This document shows positions 18,317 to 27,071 of a stretch of DNA of 64,000 nt, in pieces. The notes beneath the pieces are model-generated. The model was not told where the DNA came from. It was given only the letters and a program-made list of their open reading frames with translations, and did no database searches. The position numbers were made by a program, and so were the translations under genes. Source of the stretch: Nodosilinea sp. WJT8-NPBG4 (GTDB lineage Bacteria > Cyanobacteriota > Cyanobacteriia > Phormidesmidales > Phormidesmidaceae); contig JAHHHQ010000044.1 in the NCBI GenBank assembly GCA_019359285.1, positions 116,409 to 180,408 of the forward strand. Direction: 5' to 3'. Positions within the stretch are counted from its first letter, which is position 1, and each line of letters starts with the position of its first letter.

Positions 18317-21175
18317 TTATTGGCCCCGTAGGGGGGCGTCTAACACCTTAATGATGCGATCGCTCACATCTTCGAGGTAGGCCAGAGTTGCCATGTCGAG
18401 CCGCTGACCCTGGCGGTTGAGGTGATGGGCGATCGCCTCCTGAAGCTGCCGCAGCTGGTAACGAGCCAGCACTCGAGCTTCTTCAGGGGCACCAAAGGTG
18501 GCCTCCTGGGCGACAAAGCCCAAAAAGTCAGTGACGCCTTCGCCGGAGCCGTGGTTCCGCAGCACTAGGCTGGTAAGGGTGTTGAGGTGGTGGCGCTGAA
18601 GCCCTTGCCGCAGGCTAGAAATGGGCGTTGCTTCGGCGGGTGAATTCAGCACTTCGGCCCAAACCGCTTGGTTCAAGGTGTCAAACAGCTCAGATAGGGT
18701 AAAGGGATCTGGCCCTTGATGTTTAAATTCGCTATCGCGCAGGCGCAGCAGTCGATTGCCCTCCAGCAGATTGCTAAGAGCAAAAGCCTGGGTCGACACG
18801 ATGCGCTCGTAGATCGGGTAGTCGAGGCGATCGCTAAATGGATCTTCTCCCCAGTGCCACCAGCGATCGGGAGCCAGGCGGTTGACCAACTCGGGCGATA
18901 GGCTGAGGGCATTGGGGGCAAAGACCTGCTGGCTGAGGGTGGCCAGGGCGCGCCGCTGCTCCACCGCCGCCACGGGTTCAAAGGGGGGTTGCCCCCGCGA
19001 ACTCCAGGGGTCGGTGCGGGTAAAGCGCTGGCCACCGATGTAGTTGGCCATGGTGTCGGCCTGGCCGCCGTAGTAGAAAAACACCAAATCCACCCGCTGG
19101 CGCAGCTGGCCGTAGCCCTCACCGGGGTTCACCGAGAACCAGTCGAGACGATCCCAAATGGCCTTGGCGATCGCCAGCTGCCCCTCGGCGTAGCCCAGAG
19201 GGTCACTGCTCATATCCCAAGCGTTGGACTTGGGGTCGACCATGGTGTAGGCGTCTTCGTCGGTGGCGTAGGCTAGGGCGGGATCTGACGCGCGGTCGGC
19301 AATGGACTGAAGCTCGCGCTGAGCGGTAGCTCGGCTGGTGACCGGGCGGTAGCCATACTCAATGGCCCAGCGATCGTAGGGGCCGAGCCGAGTTGGAAAG
19401 TAGTCGCCCTGGGGCTGACCGATGGGGGCCAGGTTGGGAGGCAAATAGTCCATGATAGAGCTGGTCATGCCCTGGGACTGGGTAATGGCCGGGTTGTTGA
19501 GATCGGCGGGAGATAGCATAGTGCTGCCCAAGAAGTTGTGCCGCAGCCCCAGCACGTGACCCACCTCGTGGGCAGTCAGCACTCGCAGATATTGCTCCAG
19601 ATAAGCCGCTTTGGCTTCACGGGTTGAAAACGGTGGCGCGAGGGTAGCGATCGCTAGGGGGCCAAAAGCAGTAGTTTGGGCCGCTCGCAGGCTGGTGCAG
19701 TAGTCTAGGGTGCCGCGCTGGGGTGAGGCAGAGCCTCCAACGGCCTGAGCGGTGAGCCGGGCCATCAGGCGATCGCCTAGGGGGTGGCCACACAGCGCCA
19801 TTTCACCACTGGCGATTCCTGATGCGGTTCGGTCCGGCATCGCCCCCCGAGTGGCGAATGTGTCGTACTCCAGAGCCATGTCGCGCACAATGCTGGCGTC
19901 AAGCACAACGTCAGCATCGAGAATCTCGCCGGTTAGAGGGTTGACCCGTGAGGGCCCAAGTCCGCTAGCCCAGGGGTAAAGCGAGTCTGACCAGCGAATC
20001 ACGTTGTAGCGCACATCGGCAGGGTCCCAATCGGCGTTGGCGGGCATTTGGCGCACTTCGATCGCTTGGGTAAAGCCGGCCTGCTCAAAGGCGGCATTCC
20101 ACCACTCGATACCGTCGCGAATGGCAGCGCGGTATTCCTCGGGTGTAGTGTTCTCAATCCAAAAAACCAGCGGCGTTTTGGGCGGCGAGAGGGCCGCGGT
20201 GGGGTCTTGTTTTTCTAACTGCCAGCGCTGAATGTAGCGGACAAAGGGGTCTGAGCTGCCGGGGCGGGTTGGGGCGCGGTAGGCACTAATAAAGTAACCC
20301 ACCCGCTCGTCGGCCAGTCGGGGCTGAAAGGCAGGATGAGTGGGAATAGCCGACAAGCTATAGCGCACCCGCAGGTTGAACCCCCGTGCGTCAGGAATGC
20401 TGTTGAGGGCCAGGGCAAAGGGGTTTGCACCATTGCTGCCGCCCGAGAACCCCAGCACTGTCTCTAGCTCAATATTCTCAGGGAAGGCTTTGACCGGCCC
20501 CAGGTAAGAGGCCTCGGCGTTGAGGGCGTAGCTACCCAGCACCCAGGGAAACTGGTTGGCTAGATTGGCGGGGTCGCGGGTGATGAGCCAGTCTTTGAGG
20601 TCAATGAGCAGTTCGCCAGTTTCGCCCTGGATGGCCTGAATTGGTAAGGTCGTCAGCACTGAATCGCTGAAGGATTCTCGCAGCAGCTGCTGGGCCTGGG
20701 GCTGTGGATTGCGGAAAAACGCGTTGGGAATTGCTACCTGCAAGCGGTTGTCAGGAATCTGGCGAAACTGAACCACAAAATCGTTGACGGGCCAGCCTCG
20801 AAACAGCCCGGCTTCACCAACCCCTGATTCTAGGGTGGCGATGAACAGCAGGTTTTGGTTGAGCTGGGTAGGCTTTAGCCCTAGAAAGGCTCGATTGCGC
20901 TGGAGGTCGTGGTAAACCGTGAACAACCCTTGAGAAACGGACAGTCCCTTGACTGTCTCTTCAAAGGACTTGAGGCTAGCGGGTTCTGACCCGTCACTAG
21001 GAGCTGACTCATCGGGATAGGGCTCGCTGACCTGGGCCAAAAGAACGCCAGGAGCCGGCCCGACTGGAGAAACCTGGGGAGTGGCCCCTTGACTGCTAGG
21101 GCTGAGGGAGAGGGTCACCGCGATCGCCAGGCCCAAGAGAAAGATCAGTCCCAGCCGTATGCTCTGCTTCACCAA
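18317..21175 (-). CDS. secreted zinc metalloprotease, DUF5117/DUF4953 type
   Basis: A 952-residue protein with a signal peptide (hydrophobic stretch at about 8-28). The zinc site reads HEVGHVLGLRH, giving His536, Glu537, His540 and His546, the extended HExxHxxGxxH motif of metzincins. The N-terminal half (for example QNLLFIATLESGVGEAGLFRG) and the segment after the zinc site (STMLSPADLNNPAITQSQGMTSSIMDYLPPN) fit the DUF5117-DUF4953 architecture; SSIMDY provides the Met-turn. It probably acts in the periplasm or outside the cell on proteins; substrates are unknown. It starts 44 bases from purN, which is divergently transcribed. Confidence 0.88.
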   Translation of the reverse strand: MVKQSIRLGLIFLLGLAIAVTLSLSPSSQGATPQVSPVGPAPGVLLAQVSEPYPDESAPSDGSEPASLKSFEETVKGLSVSQGLFTVYHDLQRNRAFLGLKPTQLNQNLLFIATLESGVGEAGLFRGWPVNDFVVQFRQIPDNRLQVAIPNAFFRNPQPQAQQLLRESFSDSVLTTLPIQAIQGETGELLIDLKDWLITRDPANLANQFPWVLGSYALNAEASYLGPVKAFPENIELETVLGFSGGSNGANPFALALNSIPDARGFNLRVRYSLSAIPTHPAFQPRLADERVGYFISAYRAPTRPGSSDPFVRYIQRWQLEKQDPTAALSPPKTPLVFWIENTTPEEYRAAIRDGIEWWNAAFEQAGFTQAIEVRQMPANADWDPADVRYNVIRWSDSLYPWASGLGPSRVNPLTGEILDADVVLDASIVRDMALEYDTFATRGAMPDRTASGIASGEMALCGHPLGDRLMARLTAQAVGGSASPQRGTLDYCTSLRAAQTTAFGPLAIATLAPPFSTREAKAAYLEQYLRVLTAHEVGHVLGLRHNFLGSTMLSPADLNNPAITQSQGMTSSIMDYLPPNLAPIGQPQGDYFPTRLGPYDRWAIEYGYRPVTSRATAQRELQSIADRASDPALAYATDEDAYTMVDPKSNAWDMSSDPLGYAEGQLAIAKAIWDRLDWFSVNPGEGYGQLRQRVDLVFFYYGGQADTMANYIGGQRFTRTDPWSSRGQPPFEPVAAVEQRRALATLSQQVFAPNALSLSPELVNRLAPDRWWHWGEDPFSDRLDYPIYERIVSTQAFALSNLLEGNRLLRLRDSEFKHQGPDPFTLSELFDTLNQAVWAEVLNSPAEATPISSLRQGLQRHHLNTLTSLVLRNHGSGEGVTDFLGFVAQEATFGAPEEARVLARYQLRQLQEAIAHHLNRQGQRLDMATLAYLEDVSDRIIKVLDAPLRGQ

Positions 21176-21188
21176 CCGCGCTCCTTCG

Positions 21189-21209
21189 CCCCTAAGGTAG
21201 GGGTTTTTT
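21189..21209 (+). terminator. terminator-like hairpin upstream of purN
   Basis: A 6-base-pair stem CCCCTA / TAGGGG (21189-21194 and 21198-21203) with an AGG loop is followed by six T (21204-21209). It has the form of an intrinsic terminator on the plus strand, yet sits in the 44-base gap between two divergent genes, only 11 bases ahead of the annotated purN start. Confidence 0.6.
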
Positions 21210-21219
21210 ATGTTGTCAT

Positions 21220-21933
21220 ATGATAGACCTCATTTCCCCGTTCCTCGACGCTATGCCAGATGCCCTCGCCCTGATTTCACCGCCGCTGCCCGACCCCTGG
21301 CCTCGGTTTGAGCAGCCACTCAAACTGGGGATTATGGCCTCGGGCAACGGCAGCAACTTAGAGGCGATCGCCCAGGCCATCGAGCAGGGCGATCTGCACG
21401 CTCAAGTCCAGGTGGTGGTGTACAACAACCCCAAGGCTGGGGTAGCTGAGCGCTCGGCCCGCCTTGGACTGCCCACCATGCTATTGAACCACCGCCAATA
21501 CCCCAGCCGCGAAGCCCTGGACAACGATATTGTGGAAACGCTCCGCGCCCACAGTGCTGATTGGGTGATTATGGCGGGCTGGATGCGCTGCGTGACATCG
21601 GTATTAATTGACGCATTTCCCCAGCGGGTGATGAACATTCACCCCAGCCTGCTGCCCAGCTTTCCGGGGCTGCGCGCGGTAGAGCAGGCGTTGGCAGCGG
21701 GGGTCAAGGTGGCGGGCTGCACCGTACACCAGGTCGAGCTAGCAGTAGACAGCGGCCCAATAATTATGCAGGCGGTGGTGCCGGTACAGCCCGACGATAC
21801 CCCCGCGACACTTCAGGCCCGCGTTCAGCAGCAAGAGCACCGCATTTACCCAGCAGCGATCGCCTTAGCGGCCCTGAAATGCGATAGTCACGACCGGCCC
21901 TCATCCCGTACCCAAAAGTACCCGCTCGGGTGA
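21220..21933 (+). CDS. purN: phosphoribosylglycinamide formyltransferase
   Basis: Transfers a formyl group from 10-formyl-tetrahydrofolate to GAR in purine biosynthesis. The core begins at LKLGIMASGNGSNLEA (residue 35). The catalytic region has the NIHPSLLPSFPG motif and HQVELAVDSGPIIMQA. The 237-residue product has about 34 extra N-terminal residues relative to the compact enzyme. ATG 21220 has no clear ribosome-binding site and ATG 21253 is a credible alternative start. It diverges from the metalloprotease gene. Confidence 0.93.
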   Translation: MIDLISPFLDAMPDALALISPPLPDPWPRFEQPLKLGIMASGNGSNLEAIAQAIEQGDLHAQVQVVVYNNPKAGVAERSARLGLPTMLLNHRQYPSREALDNDIVETLRAHSADWVIMAGWMRCVTSVLIDAFPQRVMNIHPSLLPSFPGLRAVEQALAAGVKVAGCTVHQVELAVDSGPIIMQAVVPVQPDDTPATLQARVQQQEHRIYPAAIALAALKCDSHDRPSSRTQKYPLG

Positions 21934-22047
21934 CGGCGACCTTAGGGCGTAAATTCCACAATGGGCCTAACCCCAACCACCAAAGGCACCTCCTAGCAGG
22001 TGCGTAGGCCGCTGGGGCAAGCCGTATTTTTTGGTGAAATCAAGCCT

Positions 22048-22881
22048 ATGGAAATTACTACCTTTGAGCTGCTGGTCAAGCGCATCGCCCCACCACCAGC
22101 CAACTCCACCGTGGCCCGCCGCGTGGTGCAGGGATATTTCCTGACCATTGCCAATCTAGAAGACCGCGACTTTACCTATCAGCTTGAGTTTCACGTCAGC
22201 CGCCCCAACCCGGTTGACCCCGATCGCACCTTGACTGGCAATGCTTTTGTAGCAATTGACATCGCTGGCGAAAACACCAAGCTAGCACTGACCGAGGTGA
22301 TGCCCAGCCCAGTGACTCCAGTGTTTACCACCCGATTTAAGTTGCCTGCTAAACAGACCGCCTCGGTGCAACTGCTGCCTGACCTGACTCGGCCCGGCCT
22401 GCTTGATGAGGCTAACCCCGATGTTGAAATTCGCGGCTTTGTGCGCCTGCGTCTGCCCGCCCTGCGCCGGGGGGTGTTCTTAAGACCCCAGAGCGATCGC
22501 CCGGTCAAGGTTCTGCTCAACCCTGAGGTACGCGGCACCTTCCTGCCCAACGACCTCGCGGCTCGCGGCGGTGACTTTGACCAGATCAACTATCCGCTAG
22601 AACTTGCCAGCGGTAAGGGCCTCAATGAAGTAGAGCCCGATCGCGGCTTCTTCCCCATCGATCCCGTCATCGTGGCTGAGGTGGCTAGCAATCGCCCGGT
22701 GCTGCCCGACCTGATCAATCCCCCCATGATTGACCTATCGCTGCTCAGCCCCACTGCTCGGGCCGAGGTTTTGGCCGAAACCCTGGCCCAGGTAGACCCC
22801 AGTGCCGAAAACCTGAGCACCGTCAGCGATCTGCTCTCCAAGCTGGAAATTCCTATCCGCATGGAGCCGACCAACCGGTAG
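22048..22881 (+). CDS. hypothetical protein
   Basis: I do not recognise this 277-residue protein. From ATG 22048 it reads MEITTFELLVKRIAPPP and is rich in beta-prone, proline-punctuated segments. It has no signal peptide, transmembrane segment or cysteine cluster. The repeated pattern of hydrophobic strands (VVQGYFLTIANLED, FVAIDIAGENTKLAL) suggests a beta-sandwich, as inference. An in-frame GTG at 22000 would lengthen it by 16 unlikely residues. A small stem GCACCT/AGGTGC at 21986-22003 lies just upstream. It is 92 bases ahead of the DUF1350 gene on the same strand. Confidence 0.75.
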   Translation: MEITTFELLVKRIAPPPANSTVARRVVQGYFLTIANLEDRDFTYQLEFHVSRPNPVDPDRTLTGNAFVAIDIAGENTKLALTEVMPSPVTPVFTTRFKLPAKQTASVQLLPDLTRPGLLDEANPDVEIRGFVRLRLPALRRGVFLRPQSDRPVKVLLNPEVRGTFLPNDLAARGGDFDQINYPLELASGKGLNEVEPDRGFFPIDPVIVAEVASNRPVLPDLINPPMIDLSLLSPTARAEVLAETLAQVDPSAENLSTVSDLLSKLEIPIRMEPTNR

Positions 22882-22973
22882 GCGCCGCCTAATTTTGATG
22901 CCCTCAGCTCTGGTAGCTCTGCCTGCCTGCGGCTGAGGAACCCTATGAAAACCGCCGTAACGCTAAGAATGTA

Positions 22974-23927
22974 ATGAAACCTTTTACCTTTCAGCCGGTT
23001 TCCTTTAGTTGGGTGGCGCTACATCCCCAGCCTAAAGGGGTGATTCAGTTTATTGGCGGAGCATTTTTTGGCTCCTTGCCGACCCTATGCTATCGCCACC
23101 TGCTGCGCGAGCTGTATGACGCTGGCTACACCATCGTAGCCATGCCCTTTCGCTTCAGCTTTCGCCACTGGAGCATCGCCCTAAGCCTGCTAGAGGAACA
23201 GCGACGACTGCAAACCTACCTGCCGCAGTTCGCGGCCGAAGTTGGGTACGACACTGGGGTATATCATCAGAGCGATCGCTATGCCTGGCTGGGCCACAGC
23301 CTGGGCTGCAAATACATTGCCTTGCTAGAACTGCTGTGCGGTGTCGAGCTAGACCCAGTGGATACTACTCTTGATGAGGTGATTGGCGGTAAGAATGCTC
23401 AGTGGTTACGCGATCGCCTAGCCGCTTCCCCCAGCATCTGGAACCAGCCCACTCAGCTCTTAGCTCCCGACATTAGCGATACCACCAGCGCAGTGCCGCT
23501 CAAATCGTTGGCGCACCTGCTCGATCGCTTAGGCCTGGGAGTACAGCCCACCCGCCAGCAAACCCTCGATCTGATCGATCGCAGCCGCCTCTTTAACCTG
23601 ACGGCCATGGTTTCCTTCACCCGCGATACCGTAGCGGGAAGCATACAAGACCCTTGCCCTGCCACCAGCGATGTTTTGTGGCTTTACCAACATTTGCAAG
23701 CCAAACAGCTGATCCGTGCCGAACTGGCAGGCAAACACCTTGAACCTCTGGGGGTAAAGGTTGGGTCCTGGCTGGTGGATCTCAACCCGCTAGACAAATT
23801 TATTAAGCCCTTGACCGGCTGGGCTACTGGAAAAACCGTGCTGAAGTTTTTCCACCAGCTCCAGCATCGCGAAACTGAATCAGAGACAGTTTTAGAAGAT
23901 CTGAAGCCAGCTCTAGCTGAACGTTAG
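22974..23927 (+). CDS. DUF1350 alpha/beta-hydrolase-like protein
   Basis: A 317-residue member of the DUF1350 family found in cyanobacteria and plastids. It is recognised by KGVIQFIGGAFFGSLPTLCYRHLL, FRFSFRHWSIA and the intact nucleophile elbow GHSLGC in the WLGHSLGCKYIALLELL segment. The fold is alpha/beta hydrolase; no substrate is established. It is convergent with the Crp/Fnr regulator, whose stop codon lies 24 bases away. Confidence 0.87.
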   Translation: MKPFTFQPVSFSWVALHPQPKGVIQFIGGAFFGSLPTLCYRHLLRELYDAGYTIVAMPFRFSFRHWSIALSLLEEQRRLQTYLPQFAAEVGYDTGVYHQSDRYAWLGHSLGCKYIALLELLCGVELDPVDTTLDEVIGGKNAQWLRDRLAASPSIWNQPTQLLAPDISDTTSAVPLKSLAHLLDRLGLGVQPTRQQTLDLIDRSRLFNLTAMVSFTRDTVAGSIQDPCPATSDVLWLYQHLQAKQLIRAELAGKHLEPLGVKVGSWLVDLNPLDKFIKPLTGWATGKTVLKFFHQLQHRETESETVLEDLKPALAER

Positions 23928-23951
23928 AGCCTTGATCGGAACCAGAACTGT

Positions 23952-24629
23952 TTAGCGCTGAGCCATCGGGTTTAGTAGTTGATTTGCCGGAAAGCGAGGG
24001 TCAAGCTGGAGCACCATCTGGCGCTGGTCGATGGTCAGCCAGCCTTCGACTTTAAAGTCTTTCAGCAGGCGAGTCACGGTGACGCGGGTAGTGCCGATGG
24101 CGGTGGCCAGCTGATGGTGCGTCAGCCGCATGGGAATGCGAATGCCGCTGGGCTCAACATGGCCAAAGTCTTTGGCCAGCATCAGCAAAAAGTGCTTGAG
24201 GCGATCGGCCACTAGGCGCTTGCCCGAGAGCGCCAGCCAGGCCTCGGCCTGCTGCATTCTCAAAGTCAAATTGCGAAACATGCCCGCCATCAGCACCGAT
24301 GAGCCCTCAATTTCGACCATGGGCAGCGACAGCACATCGGCATCAGTGAGGGCGGTAGCCCAGTAGGGGTCAACGGTGGTTAGGGGTAGGCCGATGGGCA
24401 TCGACGGCCCAGCCAGGCCAAGCAGCGTTTCGCTGCCGTCGTGCTGAATGGTGAACAGCTGCACAATCCCCCGACAGATGATCAGCACCTCATCGCTGCG
24501 CAGGGGAATGGGTCGCCCCGCCACAAAGGGTACGAGGGCCCGCTCGCGATAGAGCTGCTCTAGCAGCTGGATGAAGGTTTGATGACTGCGGAAATCAATG
24601 GGGGCAGTGGAGGTTGCGCTTACAGACAC
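23952..24629 (-). CDS. Crp/Fnr-family transcriptional regulator with NtcA-like helix-turn-helix
   Basis: A 225-residue regulator. Residues 15-130 form a degenerate cyclic-nucleotide-binding-like barrel, followed by the long dimerisation helix and a winged helix. The recognition region (about 169-192, HHQLATAIGTTRVTVTRLLK) is very like that of NtcA (AIGSTRVTVTRLL). The sensor half differs from NtcA throughout, so this is a paralogue and not NtcA. It may read a related GTA/TAC-type site, as inference. It is alone on the minus strand. Confidence 0.88.
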   Translation of the reverse strand: MSVSATSTAPIDFRSHQTFIQLLEQLYRERALVPFVAGRPIPLRSDEVLIICRGIVQLFTIQHDGSETLLGLAGPSMPIGLPLTTVDPYWATALTDADVLSLPMVEIEGSSVLMAGMFRNLTLRMQQAEAWLALSGKRLVADRLKHFLLMLAKDFGHVEPSGIRIPMRLTHHQLATAIGTTRVTVTRLLKDFKVEGWLTIDQRQMVLQLDPRFPANQLLNPMAQR

Positions 24630-24921
24630 GGGGGTACCTAGAGTTCGCCCGGGTAGGTGCTAGCGAGGGTACGAGGGTTAGAGCAGCTCTAAAGGGCGAT
24701 CGCAGCCCTATTCTAAGAGCCAAGGGTTCCCACTGGAGCCGGGCCAACGCTATCAACCTGCCCAGCCCCATCTTCGGCGGCTTAAATTAAGGAACTCCCT
24801 AGACGAGGTTAAGCCTAGGGAAATAGTTCATTAACGTTTGTGATTTACCGTACCAACTGAGTTAAATTTGGCTATTTACAATACCTTCTAGCCACCGCCT
24901 ACTGTCGGGGCAAGACCAGAG
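24630..24921. other. gap between the Crp/Fnr gene and leuC
   Basis: 292 bases hold the promoter of the Crp/Fnr gene and the 3' end of leuC, both minus strand. A stem TCCCTAG/CTAGGGA (about 24796-24821) lies in the middle without a T-run. No gene or RNA was recognised. Confidence 0.45.
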
Positions 24922-26334
24922 CTAGTGAGTGGGTAGGTAGTCGCGTACGTCCGTTACCTGCCCGGCCAGGGCCGCCGCCGCTACCATCGCTGGGCTCATG
25001 AGCAAAGTGCGGCCCGAGGCCGACCCCTGGCGGCCCTTAAAGTTGCGGTTAGAGGATGAGGCACTAATCTGTCGGCCCTGGAGCTTGTCGGGGTTCATGG
25101 CCAGACACATCGAGCAGCCTGCCTCGCGCCACTCAAAACCCGCAGCAGTAAAGACCTGGTCTAGCCCTTCAGCCTCGGCCTGCTGCTTCACCCGCTCAGA
25201 GCCAGGCACCACAAAGGCTTTTATCCCTTCGGCCACGGTCCGACCCTGGACCACTTTTGCCGCTTCCCTCAGATCGCTGATGCGCCCGTTGGTGCAGCTG
25301 CCGATAAAGCACACGTCAATAGCGGTGCCCTTCAAGCTTTGGCCGGGGGTGAAATCCATATAGACAAAGGCGTCTTGGGCCAGCACCTGCTCTTCGTCGG
25401 GCAGGCTGTCGGGCCAGGGCAGAGTTTCGTTGATAGCAATGCCCTGGCCGGGGGTAATGCCCCAGGTCACGGTGGGGGCGATGTCAGCGGCAGCGAACAC
25501 GACCACATCGTCGTACTCGGCGTTGGCGTCGCTGCGCAGAGTATTCCACCAGGCCACGGCCTCATCCCAGGCGGCCCCTTTCGGGGCAAAGTCGCGCCCT
25601 TGGAGGTAGTCATAGGTGATTTGGTCGGGGTTGACGTAGCCGCAGCGGGCGCCCCCTTCGATCGCCATATTGCAGAGGGTCATGCGCTCTTCCATCGACA
25701 TGGCCTCGATCGCACTGCCGGCAAACTCGTAGGCGTAGCCCACACCACCCTTCACCCCAAGCTTGCGAATGATGTGCAGCACCACGTCTTTGGCATACAC
25801 CCCAGGCAGCAAGTCGCCGTTGACCTCTACGCGGCGCACCTTGAGCTTGCCGAGGGCCAGGGTTTGGGACGCCAGCACGTCGCGCACTTGGCTAGTGCCA
25901 ATGCCGAAGGCGATCGCCCCAAAGGCTCCGTGGGTTGAAGTATGGCTATCGCCGCAGGCAATAGTCATGCCGGGCTGGGTCAACCCTTGCTCGGGGGCAA
26001 TCACATGCACAATGCCCTGACTACCCGAACCAATGTTGTAAAAGCGAATGCCGTGATCTTGACAGTTTTGATCTAGGGCCTGCATCATCGCCTCGGCCAG
26101 GGGGTCAGCAAAGGGGCGGGCCTGGCTCTCCGTGGGCACGATGTGGTCAACGGTGGCGACGGTGCGCTCAGGATACATCACCGTGAGCTGGCGCTCGCGC
26201 ACCATGGCAAAAGCTTGGGGGCTGGTGACCTCGTGCACCAGGTGCAGCCCAATAAACAGCTGGGTCTGCCCCGAGGGCAGGGTACCTACGGTGTGTAAAT
26301 CCCAAACCTTGTCAAACAGCGTACCCTTACTCAT
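24922..26334 (-). CDS. leuC: 3-isopropylmalate dehydratase large subunit
   Basis: Isomerises 2-isopropylmalate to 3-isopropylmalate in leucine biosynthesis, with LeuD as the small subunit (not in this window). The aconitase-family signatures are present: [13 protein letters not shown], the [4Fe-4S] cysteine in [13 protein letters not shown], and the paired cysteines [11 protein letters not shown] near residue 405. The start is [14 protein letters not shown]; the 470-residue length is normal. It is monocistronic on the minus strand and divergent from the BON-like gene. Confidence 0.96.
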   Translation of the reverse strand: MSKGTLFDKVWDLHTVGTLPSGQTQLFIGLHLVHEVTSPQAFAMVRERQLTVMYPERTVATVDHIVPTESQARPFADPLAEAMMQALDQNCQDHGIRFYNIGSGSQGIVHVIAPEQGLTQPGMTIACGDSHTSTHGAFGAIAFGIGTSQVRDVLASQTLALGKLKVRRVEVNGDLLPGVYAKDVVLHIIRKLGVKGGVGYAYEFAGSAIEAMSMEERMTLCNMAIEGGARCGYVNPDQITYDYLQGRDFAPKGAAWDEAVAWWNTLRSDANAEYDDVVVFAAADIAPTVTWGITPGQGIAINETLPWPDSLPDEEQVLAQDAFVYMDFTPGQSLKGTAIDVCFIGSCTNGRISDLREAAKVVQGRTVAEGIKAFVVPGSERVKQQAEAEGLDQVFTAAGFEWREAGCSMCLAMNPDKLQGRQISASSSNRNFKGRQGSASGRTLLMSPAMVAAAALAGQVTDVRDYLPTH

Positions 26335-26629
26335 GGCAGACCTGCGGGCGATATACGGTAAAGCACTAGTGATGAAAACGATGGCGAATGCGTTGCCAGC
26401 TTCCTATCTTAGCCCAAAGCTTCTGCCCCAGACCCCAGCGAAATGTTCCTGAAGACTGAGTGAGCAACTGTATCCAGTGAGCCTTGTCGGCTCTTTATCG
26501 ATTCTCTACGATTTGCTGGTAGGTTTCAACTGGTTTACAGCCACATGCTTTTGGCAAAAGCGTAAAAAGCTTTAACCAAAGCTGGTCTGCAATCCGAGGA
26601 ACCGGTCCGATTCATTCAGGAGATATGTT

Positions 26630-26965
26630 ATGGGTTTTCTAGGCAAACTGTTCGGCAAAAAAGAAGAAGAAAAAGCTAAGTCCTCTCCCAGAGTCAACGT
26701 GAAGCAAGCGGCGACTGAAGCCTCCATCGAACCCGCCAAGGTGGGCATTGATGGTCAGTTTGACGAGAGTGGTTTGGCCAAACGTGTAGCTCTGGCCCTC
26801 GACCAAGCCAATATCTCTGACACCGTTGGCCTCTGGGTGGCTCAAACCGGCTCCACTGTGGTGCTGAAGTACAACCCCGATGCTGAGGGTGTGCTAGAGC
26901 AAGCTAAGAAAATTGCCCGGACCGTAGATGGCGCTACCAACGTTACAGCTGAACCCAACTCGTAG
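26630..26965 (+). CDS. small BON-like domain protein
   Basis: A 111-residue soluble protein. The N-terminus MGFLGKLFGKKEEEKAK is amphipathic and strongly basic/acidic and could touch a membrane. Residues 40-108 resemble a BON domain (FDESGLAKRVALALDQ, VGLWVAQTGSTVVLKYN, GATNVTAEPN). BON domains bind phospholipids or other envelope ligands. AGGAGA at 26618-26623, 6 bases before the ATG, is a strong ribosome-binding site. A good intrinsic terminator follows, so it is a single-gene unit. Confidence 0.78.
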   Translation: MGFLGKLFGKKEEEKAKSSPRVNVKQAATEASIEPAKVGIDGQFDESGLAKRVALALDQANISDTVGLWVAQTGSTVVLKYNPDAEGVLEQAKKIARTVDGATNVTAEPNS

Positions 26966-27008
26966 AGCCATCCTTAGTAAAACCGTCAACCGTTACTGGT
27001 TGATAATC

Positions 27009-27049
27009 AACGCCAGCGCCAGCGCTAATTCCTTGGTGCTGGCGTTTTT
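27009..27049 (+). terminator. intrinsic terminator of the BON-like gene
   Basis: A 12-base-pair stem (left arm 27009-27020, right arm 27035-27046, one G-T pair) closes a 14-base loop and ends in TTTTT at 27045-27049. The stem core is AACGCCAGC / GCTGGCGTT. It lies 44 bases after the stop codon and separates this gene from convergent mnmH. Confidence 0.88.
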
Positions 27050-27071
27050 GATGTCTAGAACGAGGTTCAAC

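Noticed and set aside
25339..25938. 199-residue open frame on the plus strand
   Set aside because: Antisense to leuC, which is conserved along its full length.
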